DNA of 14,772 nt, taken from positions 1-14,772 of the forward strand of contig CAJJPX010000022.1 in NCBI GenBank assembly GCA_905193755.1. The letters run 5' to 3'. The stretch's first letter is position 1; every line of letters starts with the position of its first letter. A program made the position numbers and the translations under genes. The notes under the pieces were generated by a model. The model was not told the origin of the DNA. It did not search any database and saw nothing but the letters and a program-made list of their open reading frames with translations. This document shows, piece after piece, positions 1 to 8,690 of the stretch. The stretch comes from an uncultured Clostridium sp. (GTDB taxonomy: Bacteria; Bacillota_I; Bacilli_A; RF39; UBA660).

Positions 1-1515
<1,515 letters not shown>

Positions 1516-1547
1516 TTTTAATAGTTTGATATAAGAATCACATTATC

Positions 1548-1576
1548 TTGTTTCCAGAGAACAATTATGGTATAAT
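1548..1576 (+). promoter_or_regulatory. Putative promoter directly in front of 5S rRNA
   Basis: A -35 TTGTTT (1548-1553) and a -10 TATAAT (1571-1576) are separated by exactly 17 bases. A TG dinucleotide at 1568-1569 makes an extended -10. A start 7 bases after the -10 would be position 1583, the predicted 5' end of 5S. The site lies in the 23S-5S spacer, so 5S may be transcribed separately as well as by read-through from the rRNA operon. Confidence 0.6.
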
Positions 1577-1582
1577 ACATTT

Positions 1583-1688
1583 AATTGGTGACGATAGCAA
1601 AGTGGATACACCTCTTCCCATACCGAACAGAGAAGTTAAGCACTTTAACGGCGAAAATAGTGTAAGCGAAGATAGCAAGTTGCCAATT
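1583..1688 (+). rRNA. 5S ribosomal RNA (short, about 106 nt)
   Basis: The conserved core CCCATACCGAACA (about 1617-1629) and GAAGTTAAGC (about 1632-1641) identify 5S rRNA. The ends pair as helix I: AATTGGTGAC at 1583-1592 with GTTGCCAATT at the 3' end. Against Bacillus 5S (about 116 nt) the missing bases lie in the helix IV/V arm, which is about 10 nt shorter. Mollicutes 5S rRNAs are similarly short (about 104-113 nt). A run of nine T starts inside the 3' end (1687-1695), so helix I plus this run could itself end transcription. Exact ends are inferred from pairing. Confidence 0.93.
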
Positions 1689-1723
1689 TTTTTTTGCACA
1701 TTTTTATTTATTTATATGTATAT

Positions 1724-1757
1724 AAAAACAGTAATTTTTATTTTTACTGTTATTTTT
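1724..1757. terminator. Bidirectional terminator between rRNA and the minus-strand lipoprotein gene
   Basis: AACAGTAA (1727-1734) pairs with TTACTGTT (1744-1751). A-rich sequence lies on the left and T-rich on the right, so it can work for both strands. The stop codon of the minus-strand gene (1750-1752) overlaps the stem. Confidence 0.75.
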
Positions 1758-2193
1758 TTATTATTTTTTTTATATCATCTTCTTTATATTTATCTGTTTG
1801 ACTTTCTATTATCTTTCCTTTGTTTGTTAACATGATATAAGGTAGGTATCCAGTATAATCTTTTAATTCATATGTTTCTTTATAGATTTCTTTTTCTACA
1901 TCTTCCATATTATTTATTTCTAAGTAGTAAGTTTTTACTTCTTTATTAACTTTTTCTATGTTTTCTTTAATATTGTTGCATTTTTTTGATTCACTTGTAC
2001 ATATTATTGTTAATACTTTTTCTGTTTTGGTGTCGATTATCCATTGTTTTGCTTTTTCAGGTATATTTTCTTTACTGATGTTTTCTGTTATTTCATTTAT
2101 TTCTTTTTTGTTTTTTTCTTCTTTTATTTCTTCTTGTGTTTTGCACGAACATAATAGTGTTATTATTACTATTATTATTAATATTTTTTTCAT
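1750..2193 (-). CDS. Thioredoxin-fold lipoprotein with a degenerate active site
   Basis: The 147-residue product starts with a lipoprotein signal peptide: MKK, a hydrophobic run (residues 4-14) and lipobox L-C-S-C with the lipidated cysteine at C17. A charged linker rich in Glu and Lys (18-50) leads to a domain resembling a small thioredoxin fold. That domain has a beta strand VLTII (60-64), Cys65, a Ser69-Lys-Lys-Cys72 motif where thioredoxins have C-x-x-C, and Y-L-P-Y-I-M-L (116-122), whose Pro118 fits the conserved cis-proline. Bacteriocin-transport accessory proteins of the PedC type look similar, but the match is by eye. Redox activity is uncertain because the first active-site cysteine is Ser; Cys65 might substitute. 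It would sit outside the cell membrane. The ATG at 2193 has an SD (AGAGG) about 8 bases upstream and its own promoter. It is a single-gene unit ending in a shared terminator. Confidence 0.8.
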   Translation of the reverse strand: MKKILIIIVIITLLCSCKTQEEIKEEKNKKEINEITENISKENIPEKAKQWIIDTKTEKVLTIICTSESKKCNNIKENIEKVNKEVKTYYLEINNMEDVEKEIYKETYELKDYTGYLPYIMLTNKGKIIESQTDKYKEDDIKKIIKK

Positions 2194-2211
2194 TTTTTAA
2201 CCTCTATGTTT

Positions 2212-2240
2212 ATTATATTATATTGTTACTTTATTTTCAA
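2212..2240 (-). promoter_or_regulatory. Promoter of the lipoprotein gene (minus strand)
   Basis: Read on the minus strand, TTGAAA (2240-2235) and TATAAT (2217-2212) are 17 bases apart. A second TATAAT (2222-2217) overlaps it with a shorter spacing. The start would lie about 12 bases before the GAGG ribosome binding site. Confidence 0.75.
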
Positions 2241-2266
2241 TTTTTTATTTATTTTTACTTTAATAC

Positions 2267-2295
2267 TTGAAATCGTTTATTTTCTTTGCTATAAT
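2267..2295 (+). promoter_or_regulatory. Promoter of tRNA-His
   Basis: TTGAAA (2267-2272) and TATAAT (2290-2295) have a 17-base spacer, with TG at 2287-2288 as extended -10. Transcription would start near 2302, about 6 bases before the tRNA. It is divergent from the lipoprotein promoter, with 26 bases between the two -35 boxes. Confidence 0.8.
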
Positions 2296-2307
2296 ATGTG
2301 TTGCTAT

Positions 2308-2384
2308 GGCGCAATTGGTGAAGTGGTTAACACGGCGGATTGTGGTCCCGTTATGCATGGGTTCGATTCCCATATTGCGCCCCA
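2308..2384 (+). tRNA. tRNA-His (anticodon GTG)
   Basis: A full cloverleaf is visible. The acceptor is GCGCAAT (2309-2315) with ATTGCGC (2374-2380). The histidine-specific extra G-1 (2308) faces discriminator C73 (2381), and CCA (2382-2384) is encoded. The T arm contains GGGTTCGATTCCC. The anticodon loop is TTGTGGT with GTG at 34-36. The sequence follows Bacillus tRNA-His closely. The anticodon stem has an A31-C39 mismatch and a G27-T43 wobble, so it is weaker than usual. A terminator follows after 11 bases, so this is a single-tRNA transcript. Confidence 0.95.
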
Positions 2385-2395
2385 TATTTATAAAT

Positions 2396-2420
2396 AAGTC
2401 TTTTTGAGACTTTTTTATTT
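2396..2420 (+). terminator. Terminator after tRNA-His
   Basis: AAGTCT (2396-2401) pairs with AGACTT (2407-2412) around a five-base loop, followed by a long T-rich tract. Confidence 0.8.
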
Positions 2421-2442
2421 TTTTTAATTTATTTATAAATTT

Positions 2443-2471
2443 TTCACAATTTGTTAACAATTGAGTACTAA
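2443..2471 (+). promoter_or_regulatory. Possible htrA promoter with a palindrome in the spacer
   Basis: TTCACA (2443-2448) and TACTAA (2466-2471) with 17 bases between them are the best promoter pair here, but weaker than the others in the window. The spacer holds the perfect palindrome TTGTTAACAA (2451-2460), with outer arms CAAT/ATTG slightly off register. This could be an operator, although AT-rich DNA makes such palindromes common. Confidence 0.3.
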
Positions 2472-2494
2472 TATTTATATTGAGGTGAAGGGAT

Positions 2495-3676
2495 ATGAAA
2501 AAGGATGAAAAGAATAATATTAAAAATAATGTTAAGAACAATTCTAGTGACGATAATGTTTTATTAAATGAAAAATTAAGTAGTGGTTCTGATCATTCTA
2601 AAAATGTAGAACCTATTATTATTAAAAAGTCATTATTGAATAGCGAGGGATTCAAGTATTCGTTTATTACGTTTATTATTTGTTTATGTGTATTTGGTTT
2701 ATTCTATAACTTTTATTTAAAAAATCTTGTTGTTGAAACTACTAAGACTATTAAAGATGTAACTGTAACTGATACTGGAATTGCCGATGCTGTTGAAAAA
2801 GTTTATGATTCTGTTGTAACAGTTAAAAATTATGTACGTGGTCAATTATATTCTACTGGTAGTGGATTTGTTTTTAAGACAGATGATAAGTATGGCTATA
2901 TTTTAACAAATTATCATGTAATTAATGGTGGGAGTCAAGTATCTGTTGTCTTTACTAATAATAAAGAAGAAAATGTTAATGTAGTTGGCTATGATGAGTA
3001 TTCAGATGTTGCTGTTCTTGCTGTTGAGAAATCTAGCATAATTTCTATTGCGCAAATTGGAAGTAGTGAGAATTTAAGAATTGGTGATACTACTTTTGCT
3101 GTTGGCACTCCTGTTGATTCAAGCGTTTATTCATGGAGTGTTACTCGTGGAATTCTAAGTGGTAAAAATAGAATAGTTCAAGTAGATAATTATGTCATGA
3201 GCGTTCTTCAAACTGATACGGCTATTAACTCTGGTAATAGTGGAGGTCCTTTGTGTAATTCGAATGGTGAAGTGATTGGTATTACAAATATGAAACTTGC
3301 TAGCTCACAAATCGAGGGTATGGGATTTGCTATTCCAATTGAAGATGCTATTAAAAACGCTGAATCTATAATTAGTGGTGAAAAAATTAGTAGACCTTAT
3401 TTGGGTGTCAGTATTTATGATAATAATAATTATTTCAGTGGTGAGACTGGTATTTATGTTGAATCAGTTGAACAAGGTGGTGCTGCTGATAAGGCGGGTA
3501 TGAAAAAAGGAGATAAAATTATTAAAGTTGAAGATGTTGAGGTTTCTAATACATCATACTTTAGATATCAATTATATAAATATAATATCGGTGATAAAAT
3601 AAAAATTACTGTCGTAAGAGATGGTAGTGAAAAAGTATTAACAGTTACTTTAAAAAGTAATAGTGTAACCAATTAG
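2495..3676 (+). CDS. Membrane-anchored HtrA/DegP-family serine protease with PDZ domain
   Basis: The 393-residue protein has a hydrophilic cytoplasmic N-terminus rich in Lys and Asn (1-52), one membrane segment (about 56-75), a trypsin-like domain outside the membrane and one C-terminal PDZ domain (about 300-388). The catalytic triad is visible: His141 in TNYHVI, Asp171 in YSDVAV and Ser249 in NSGNSGGPL. This is the Gram-positive HtrA/HtrB/YyxA layout at the usual length. It should degrade or refold misfolded exported proteins at the membrane surface. The ATG at 2495 has SD GAGGTG 7 bases upstream. The gene stands alone between a tRNA terminator and its own terminator. In Bacillus such genes answer to secretion stress through CssRS; no CssR site was recognised here. 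Which htrA paralogue it corresponds to cannot be told. Confidence 0.93.
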   Translation: MKKDEKNNIKNNVKNNSSDDNVLLNEKLSSGSDHSKNVEPIIIKKSLLNSEGFKYSFITFIICLCVFGLFYNFYLKNLVVETTKTIKDVTVTDTGIADAVEKVYDSVVTVKNYVRGQLYSTGSGFVFKTDDKYGYILTNYHVINGGSQVSVVFTNNKEENVNVVGYDEYSDVAVLAVEKSSIISIAQIGSSENLRIGDTTFAVGTPVDSSVYSWSVTRGILSGKNRIVQVDNYVMSVLQTDTAINSGNSGGPLCNSNGEVIGITNMKLASSQIEGMGFAIPIEDAIKNAESIISGEKISRPYLGVSIYDNNNYFSGETGIYVESVEQGGAADKAGMKKGDKIIKVEDVEVSNTSYFRYQLYKYNIGDKIKITVVRDGSEKVLTVTLKSNSVTN

Positions 3677-3680
3677 TCTA

Positions 3681-3715
3681 AAAACTCAAGATAAAAACTG
3701 TCTTGAGTTTTATTG
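3681..3715 (+). terminator. Terminator after the htrA-like gene
   Basis: An 11-bp perfect stem, AAAACTCAAGA (3681-3691) with TCTTGAGTTTT (3701-3711), has a 9-base loop. A and T on its flanks allow action on both strands. The next promoter begins only two bases further on. Confidence 0.8.
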
Positions 3716-3741
3716 TGCATAATTTTTAAGTTTGCTATAAT
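3713..3741 (+). promoter_or_regulatory. Promoter of the ABC transporter operon
   Basis: TTGTGC (3713-3718) and TATAAT (3736-3741) are spaced by 17 bases, with TG at 3733-3734 extending the -10. The leader is about 32 bases and shows no obvious regulatory structure. Confidence 0.7.
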
Positions 3742-3779
3742 ATATTTATAATAAAAGAATATAGAAATTAGGTGAATAT

Positions 3780-6002
3780 ATGTTGGAATTAAAAAATGTT
3801 TCTAAATTTTATTCTAGTAATGGAATGGTATCAACTGGATTTTCACGTGTTTCATTAAAGTTTGACTTAGGGGAATTTGTAGCTATTACTGGTGAAAGTG
3901 GCAGTGGCAAGAGTACTTTATTAAATGTTATTAGTGGACTTGATTCTTATGAAGAAGGAGAAATGTATATTAATGGTGAAGAAACAAGTCATTATACTGA
4001 GAAAGAATATGAAATTTATAGAAGAAAATACGTAGGTAACATATTTCAAAATTTTAATTTAGTTAATAGTTATACAGTTTATCAAAATATAGAATTAGTG
4101 TTATTACTAAGTGGTAAAAATAAGAAAGATATAAAAGATGAAATTATTTCTTTAATAAAGCAAGTTGATTTATATAAGTATAGAAATAGAAAAGTTTCAA
4201 AATTATCAGGTGGTCAAAAACAAAGAGTTGCGATAGCTCGTGCTTTAGCTATGAATACACCAATTATACTTGCGGATGAGCCTACAGGTAATTTAGATAA
4301 AAAATCTAGCGAGAGTGTACTTAAATTATTACATGATATTTCTAAAGATAAATTAGTTATTATAGTAACTCACAATTATGATCAGATAGAGAAGTATGTT
4401 ACTAGAAAGATAACTATGCATGATGGTAGAGTACTTGAAGATAAGAAAGTAAGAGAGTATGAAACAGTTACTGATATTCGCGAAAATAAGTTTTCTGATA
4501 TAAAGTGGATTAATAAAATATGTTTAGGAGTACGTAACGCATTTAATATTCCATCTAAGTTATTTTTAGTGATTGCTGTTTATTTCTTTATGGTGATGTC
4601 TATATTTTTTGCTTATTCATCATTTAAAAAGTATGAATATCAATTATCACTTGATGGTATTAGTATGTTTTTTAGCAATACAAGTGATAAAAGAATAGTA
4701 ATAAAGAAGAAAAATAAATCTAATATTACAGAAGATGATTATAAAAAGATAATTAATTTAAGTAATGTAGATGATGTTATTAAAAATGATTTATATTTAG
4801 ATGAGAGAGTTACTTTACATGATAGTGATTATGCATTTTATTTATATGGTACTGTTTTAAATTCTTCGAGTATCGATAAAGTTAATTATGGAGTTCTTCC
4901 TAAAGATGAAGATGAGGTTGTTATAGGGCTTGATAAAAATAGTTATTACTTAGAGAATAATAGTGAACGTATACTTAATAAAACCTATACTATGGAAGTT
5001 TCTGGAAGAGAGTTTGTAAAATTAAAAGTAGTTGGTGTTAAAATTCAAGATGATAATGTAGCTAATAATTATTATTCTGAATCAGTAATTTATATCACAG
5101 ATGCTTTACAAGATAAATTAAATGATGAGCTTAATAGAAGTTATAGTGATTTAACATATAAATTTGGGGATATAAAAGGTGAATCATGTTTAGGTAGTAT
5201 ATTTAATGAGATACTTCCTAGTGATAGGGTTCCTCTTGGTAAAATAGTTATTCCTGAATTATGGACTAATCAATGTAAAAATTTTAATTGTAAGAATAGA
5301 AGTGTTAAAATAAATGTAAATAATTTGTATTTTAATTTTGATAAGTATTTTGATGTACTTGATAATTATGACTCTAAAAATATAGAAAAATTAACTGGTT
5401 ATAAATATGAAAAATATAACAATTCGATATTCATAAATGATAAAGACTATAATTCATTATTTGATAAAGGTTATTATCAAAGCAGTGTATTTATTAAGGA
5501 TGAAAAAATAGTTCGTGATACATTAAGAGAACTAAATGATTTAGGTTTTGAAACGTTGTATATGCCAGATGTGTTATATAGTTTAGTTTCTGATAGTGTG
5601 GCAGGTTTAAAAATAGCTAGGATGCTTGTACTTGTTATATTATTTATTACATTATTCTTTATATCATATTTCATTATAAAACTTGTATTTAAGTCTAGAA
5701 ATATTTATTATTCAACTCTTAGAATATTAGGTTCTTCATTTAAAACTACTAAGTCTTTATTAAATATAGAATTACTTACTTTAGCTCATCTTTCATACTT
5801 AGTATTCATTATATTCTTATTGTTAGTTAAATTATCTATTATAAATAATGAATTATTATTAGATTTATCTACTTATATGGGTATTGGTAATTATATATTA
5901 CTTTACATTTTATTGTTACTTATGTCTTTGATGATTACGATGAGATATTCAAGAAAACTATTTAAAGATTCAGTAATGAATACATATAGAGAAGAGGTGT
6001 AG
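3780..6002 (+). CDS. ABC transporter, fused ATPase and FtsX/MacB-type permease (first of pair)
   Basis: The 740-residue protein begins with a complete ATPase: Walker A GESGSGKST (38-46), LSGGQ signature (142-146), Walker B ILADEP with Asp166 and catalytic Glu167, and switch His198. A permease follows: membrane segment 1 (about 261-283), a large extracytoplasmic domain (about 285-612) and three C-terminal segments (about 615-637, 663-687, 702-722). The sequence LRILGSSFKTT after segment 2 matches the coupling region of FtsX-like permeases. This four-segment layout is the MacB/LolCDE/BceAB class, which uses ATP for mechanical work on substrates outside the membrane, such as peptide or lipid handling and antimicrobial peptide defence, rather than transmembrane import. 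The outer domain has three cysteines. The ATG at 3780 follows AGGTG by 5 bases. The next gene starts one base after the stop, so the two products probably form a heterodimer. Substrate unknown. Confidence 0.88.
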   Translation: MLELKNVSKFYSSNGMVSTGFSRVSLKFDLGEFVAITGESGSGKSTLLNVISGLDSYEEGEMYINGEETSHYTEKEYEIYRRKYVGNIFQNFNLVNSYTVYQNIELVLLLSGKNKKDIKDEIISLIKQVDLYKYRNRKVSKLSGGQKQRVAIARALAMNTPIILADEPTGNLDKKSSESVLKLLHDISKDKLVIIVTHNYDQIEKYVTRKITMHDGRVLEDKKVREYETVTDIRENKFSDIKWINKICLGVRNAFNIPSKLFLVIAVYFFMVMSIFFAYSSFKKYEYQLSLDGISMFFSNTSDKRIVIKKKNKSNITEDDYKKIINLSNVDDVIKNDLYLDERVTLHDSDYAFYLYGTVLNSSSIDKVNYGVLPKDEDEVVIGLDKNSYYLENNSERILNKTYTMEVSGREFVKLKVVGVKIQDDNVANNYYSESVIYITDALQDKLNDELNRSYSDLTYKFGDIKGESCLGSIFNEILPSDRVPLGKIVIPELWTNQCKNFNCKNRSVKINVNNLYFNFDKYFDVLDNYDSKNIEKLTGYKYEKYNNSIFINDKDYNSLFDKGYYQSSVFIKDEKIVRDTLRELNDLGFETLYMPDVLYSLVSDSVAGLKIARMLVLVILFITLFFISYFIIKLVFKSRNIYYSTLRILGSSFKTTKSLLNIELLTLAHLSYLVFIIFLLLVKLSIINNELLLDLSTYMGIGNYILLYILLLLMSLMITMRYSRKLFKDSVMNTYREEV

Positions 6003-6003
6003 T

Positions 6004-8445
6004 ATGATAAAGTTAGAAAATGTTAATAAGTATTTTTATAGACATAAAAAGAACCAAATACATGTTATTAATGATACATCTCTTACTTTAGATGATAAAG
6101 GTATGGTTGCTTTACTTGGACCTTCTGGATGTGGAAAGACTACACTTTTGAATGCTATTGGTGGTTTAGATAAAATAAATAGTGGTAAGATTTATATTAA
6201 TGGAGAAAGAATTTCTAAAAGAAGTATTTCTAAAGTAGATAAAATTAGGAATATAAATATTGGTTATATATTTCAAGATTATTATTTAGTAAATAATATG
6301 ACTGTTTTTGATAATGTAGCTTTGGTTTTAAAAATAAATGGTATTAAAGATAAAGAAGAGATAACTAAAAGGGTAAGTTATGTTTTAGAAAAAGTAGGTA
6401 TGTATAGATATAGAAATAGACCTGCTAATATGTTATCTGGTGGTGAGAGACAAAGAGTTGGCATTGCTCGTGCGATTGTTAAGGATCCAAGTATTATAAT
6501 AGCTGATGAACCAACTGGTAACTTAGATTCTAAAAATACAATTGAGATAATGAATATAATAAAAGCTATTTCTAAAGATAGATTAGTTATACTTGTTACT
6601 CATGAAACTGAACTTGCTAATTTTTATGCTTCTAGAATACTTAGAATAGAAGATGGAAAAATTATAGAAGATATAGAAAATAATCATGATAATGATTTAG
6701 ATTATAGAATAGATAATAAGATATATCTTAAGGATTTAAGTGTTCATGAGGTAATAAATGGTAATAATATAGATGTAAATTACTATAGTGATAATAATGA
6801 TAAACTAAGTATAAATATTGTTGTTAAAAATGGTAATGTTTATATAGAAAGTAAAAATAAAGTAGAAGTAATAGATACTAATTCAAGTATAGAGTTAGTG
6901 GATGATCATTATAAAAAAATATCTAAGAATATATATCAAGAATATAAGTTTGATTTTGATAATATAGTTAATAAAAATATTAAGAAAAAGTATACTTCTA
7001 TATTTAATCCAGTGAGTCTTATAAAGAATGGATTTTCAAAAGTACTTAATTATTCTGTTATTAAGAAATTATTATTAATTGGATTCTTTTTATCAGGTAT
7101 ATTTATAACATATTCAGTATCATCTTTATATGGAATTTATAATATAGATGATAGTAGATTTGTTACGATGAATAAGAATTATTTAGTGATTAGTTCTAAT
7201 AAAATAGATTTAAATAAGTTTTTAGAGTATGAGAATGATACAAATATTAATTATATATTACCAGGTAATAGTAGTGTTTCATTTTATATGAGATATGATG
7301 ACTATTATCAAACAATGAATTATGGTGAAAATATAAGTGGATCTCTTTCTAGTTTAGATATGATTAGTGATTCAGATATTATTGATGGGAGAATGCCTAA
7401 TAATAATAAAGAGATTGTTATAGATAAGTTAGTATTTAATAATTATTATAATGGTGAATTTGCTAAGATGTTAGGAATAGATAAACCGACAAAATTATTT
7501 AATAGAAATCTATCAGTAGGTAACTTAAAGAATTATAAAATAGTTGGTATTGTTGATGAAGGTAGTCCATCTATATATACTAAAAATAGTGAATTTATAA
7601 ATATTTTATATAACAGTAAAAATAATATTACTGATACTTATATGATAGATGAAATATATACTAAGGATGAAGAAAATAATAATTTAATATATGATTATGA
7701 AACTTATAAAAATAATGTTGATATTGTAAAAGGAAAAATACCTAAAAGTGATTATGAAGTGATAGTTAATGATTCATATAAAGATATTTATGAATTAAAT
7801 AAAGAAATAGATATTAAAATAAATAATAAGAAACTTAAAGTAGTAGGTTATTATCATAGTGATGATGATATTAATTATATGCTTGTAAATAATAATACTA
7901 TTAAATATAGTTTAGTTCTTAGTTCTAGTGATATGTTTATGAGTGTTAAAGATAAAAATAAAGCTTTAAATGATTATAGAAGTAAGGGATTAAACATAAA
8001 AGATTCTTATAGTTATAGTAAGGATAAATATGTAAATGCTAGGATGTCGTCTATGGCTTCAGTACTTATATTTAGTACTGTTGTGTTATTTATTTCATTA
8101 ATAGAAATATATTTAATGATGAGATCTTCTTTCTTATCAAGAATTAAAGAAGTTGGTATTTATAGAGCTATAGGTATGAAGAGAAGTGATATTTATAAAA
8201 TGTTTACTGGTGAGATAGTTGCGATAAGTACTATTGGTAGTATGACTGGTGTATTCTTTTCATCATATATAATATATCAATTATCAACAGTTAGTTATTA
8301 TGCGAATAAATTTTTAATGAATGGTAGAACTTTATTAACAGTAATAATACTTGTATATTTATTTAACTTAATAGTTGGATTATTACCAGTTATGTTAACA
8401 CTTAGAAAGACTCCGGCAGAGATTATGAGTAGAAGTGATATTTAG
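6004..8445 (+). CDS. ABC transporter, fused ATPase and FtsX/MacB-type permease (second of pair)
   Basis: The 813-residue partner of the preceding protein has Walker A GPSGCGKTT (39-47), signature LSGGE (144-148), Walker B with Asp168 and Glu169, and switch His200. Between the ATPase and the first membrane segment (about 355-377) lies an extra beta-rich, Asn/Asp-rich stretch of about 125 residues (230-354), absent from the first protein. The outer domain spans about 380-682, and three segments follow (about 684-706, 738-760, 777-800). The FtsX-like coupling sequence VGIYRAIGMKR (about 717-727) is well conserved here, better than in the partner. The ATG at 6004 uses an SD (GAGGTG) inside the end of the upstream gene, one base after its stop, implying translational coupling. 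Both ATPases keep all catalytic residues, so both sites are predicted active. A Bce-like role in peptide resistance is possible, but no histidine kinase or regulator is adjacent. Confidence 0.88.
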   Translation: MIKLENVNKYFYRHKKNQIHVINDTSLTLDDKGMVALLGPSGCGKTTLLNAIGGLDKINSGKIYINGERISKRSISKVDKIRNINIGYIFQDYYLVNNMTVFDNVALVLKINGIKDKEEITKRVSYVLEKVGMYRYRNRPANMLSGGERQRVGIARAIVKDPSIIIADEPTGNLDSKNTIEIMNIIKAISKDRLVILVTHETELANFYASRILRIEDGKIIEDIENNHDNDLDYRIDNKIYLKDLSVHEVINGNNIDVNYYSDNNDKLSINIVVKNGNVYIESKNKVEVIDTNSSIELVDDHYKKISKNIYQEYKFDFDNIVNKNIKKKYTSIFNPVSLIKNGFSKVLNYSVIKKLLLIGFFLSGIFITYSVSSLYGIYNIDDSRFVTMNKNYLVISSNKIDLNKFLEYENDTNINYILPGNSSVSFYMRYDDYYQTMNYGENISGSLSSLDMISDSDIIDGRMPNNNKEIVIDKLVFNNYYNGEFAKMLGIDKPTKLFNRNLSVGNLKNYKIVGIVDEGSPSIYTKNSEFINILYNSKNNITDTYMIDEIYTKDEENNNLIYDYETYKNNVDIVKGKIPKSDYEVIVNDSYKDIYELNKEIDIKINNKKLKVVGYYHSDDDINYMLVNNNTIKYSLVLSSSDMFMSVKDKNKALNDYRSKGLNIKDSYSYSKDKYVNARMSSMASVLIFSTVVLFISLIEIYLMMRSSFLSRIKEVGIYRAIGMKRSDIYKMFTGEIVAISTIGSMTGVFFSSYIIYQLSTVSYYANKFLMNGRTLLTVIILVYLFNLIVGLLPVMLTLRKTPAEIMSRSDI

Positions 8446-8447
8446 TC

Positions 8448-8476
8448 TAGACAAAATATATTTTTTGTGTTAAAAT
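8448..8476 (+). promoter_or_regulatory. Promoter of the metG T-box leader
   Basis: TAGACA (8448-8453) and TAAAAT (8471-8476) are 17 bases apart with TG at 8468-8469. It begins two bases after the stop of the ABC operon, and no terminator was seen between them, so read-through into the leader is possible. Confidence 0.65.
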
Positions 8477-8482
8477 CAGTTG

Positions 8483-8680
8483 TAATTGATGAAGAAGGAA
8501 AGAGATAGATACCTAATTTATAGAGAGTTAGTGTTTGGTGTAAACTAATAAGAAGGTACTTGAAAATGGTTCTGGAGTCAAAACGTTATTCGCGTTAAGA
8601 ATATAGAGAAGCATGATAAGTCATGAATTAAGGTGGTACCGCGGCATTAGTCGTCCTTAGTTTATGGCTTTTTTATTTTA
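8483..8680 (+). promoter_or_regulatory. Methionine-specific T-box riboswitch
   Basis: The leader senses uncharged tRNA-Met and controls metG. The T-box core AAGGTGGTACCGCGG occupies 8630-8644. Stem I has pairing TACC (8510-8513) with GGTA (8555-8558), an upper stem (8527-8532 with 8544-8549) and specifier codon ATG at 8566-8568, followed by a purine as in known T-boxes. The antiterminator is clear: AATTAAGG (8626-8633) pairs with CCTTAGTT (8655-8662), the bulge TGGTACC carries the tRNA-binding TGG, and GCG (8641-8643) pairs with CGT (8652-8654). The competing terminator is weak: 8643-8651 with 8660-8668, two mismatches, then six T (8669-8674). Specifier, downstream gene and core agree, so assignment is secure; the off-state is not. 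Confidence 0.92.
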
Positions 8681-8690
8681 GGAGGGAAAA

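Noticed and set aside
1548..1835. Open frame of 95 codons across 5S and the terminator
   Set aside because: It overlaps 5S rRNA and T-rich terminator sequence; the predicted protein is low complexity.
1958..2541. Open frames on both strands overlapping the lipoprotein gene, tRNA-His and start of htrA (1958-2200, 2206-2397, 2260-2541)
   Set aside because: Shadows of the lipoprotein gene and tRNA; AT-rich frames without SD or family resemblance.
5477..5674. Minus-strand frame inside the first ABC transporter gene
   Set aside because: Antisense to a well-supported coding region; no recognisable protein.
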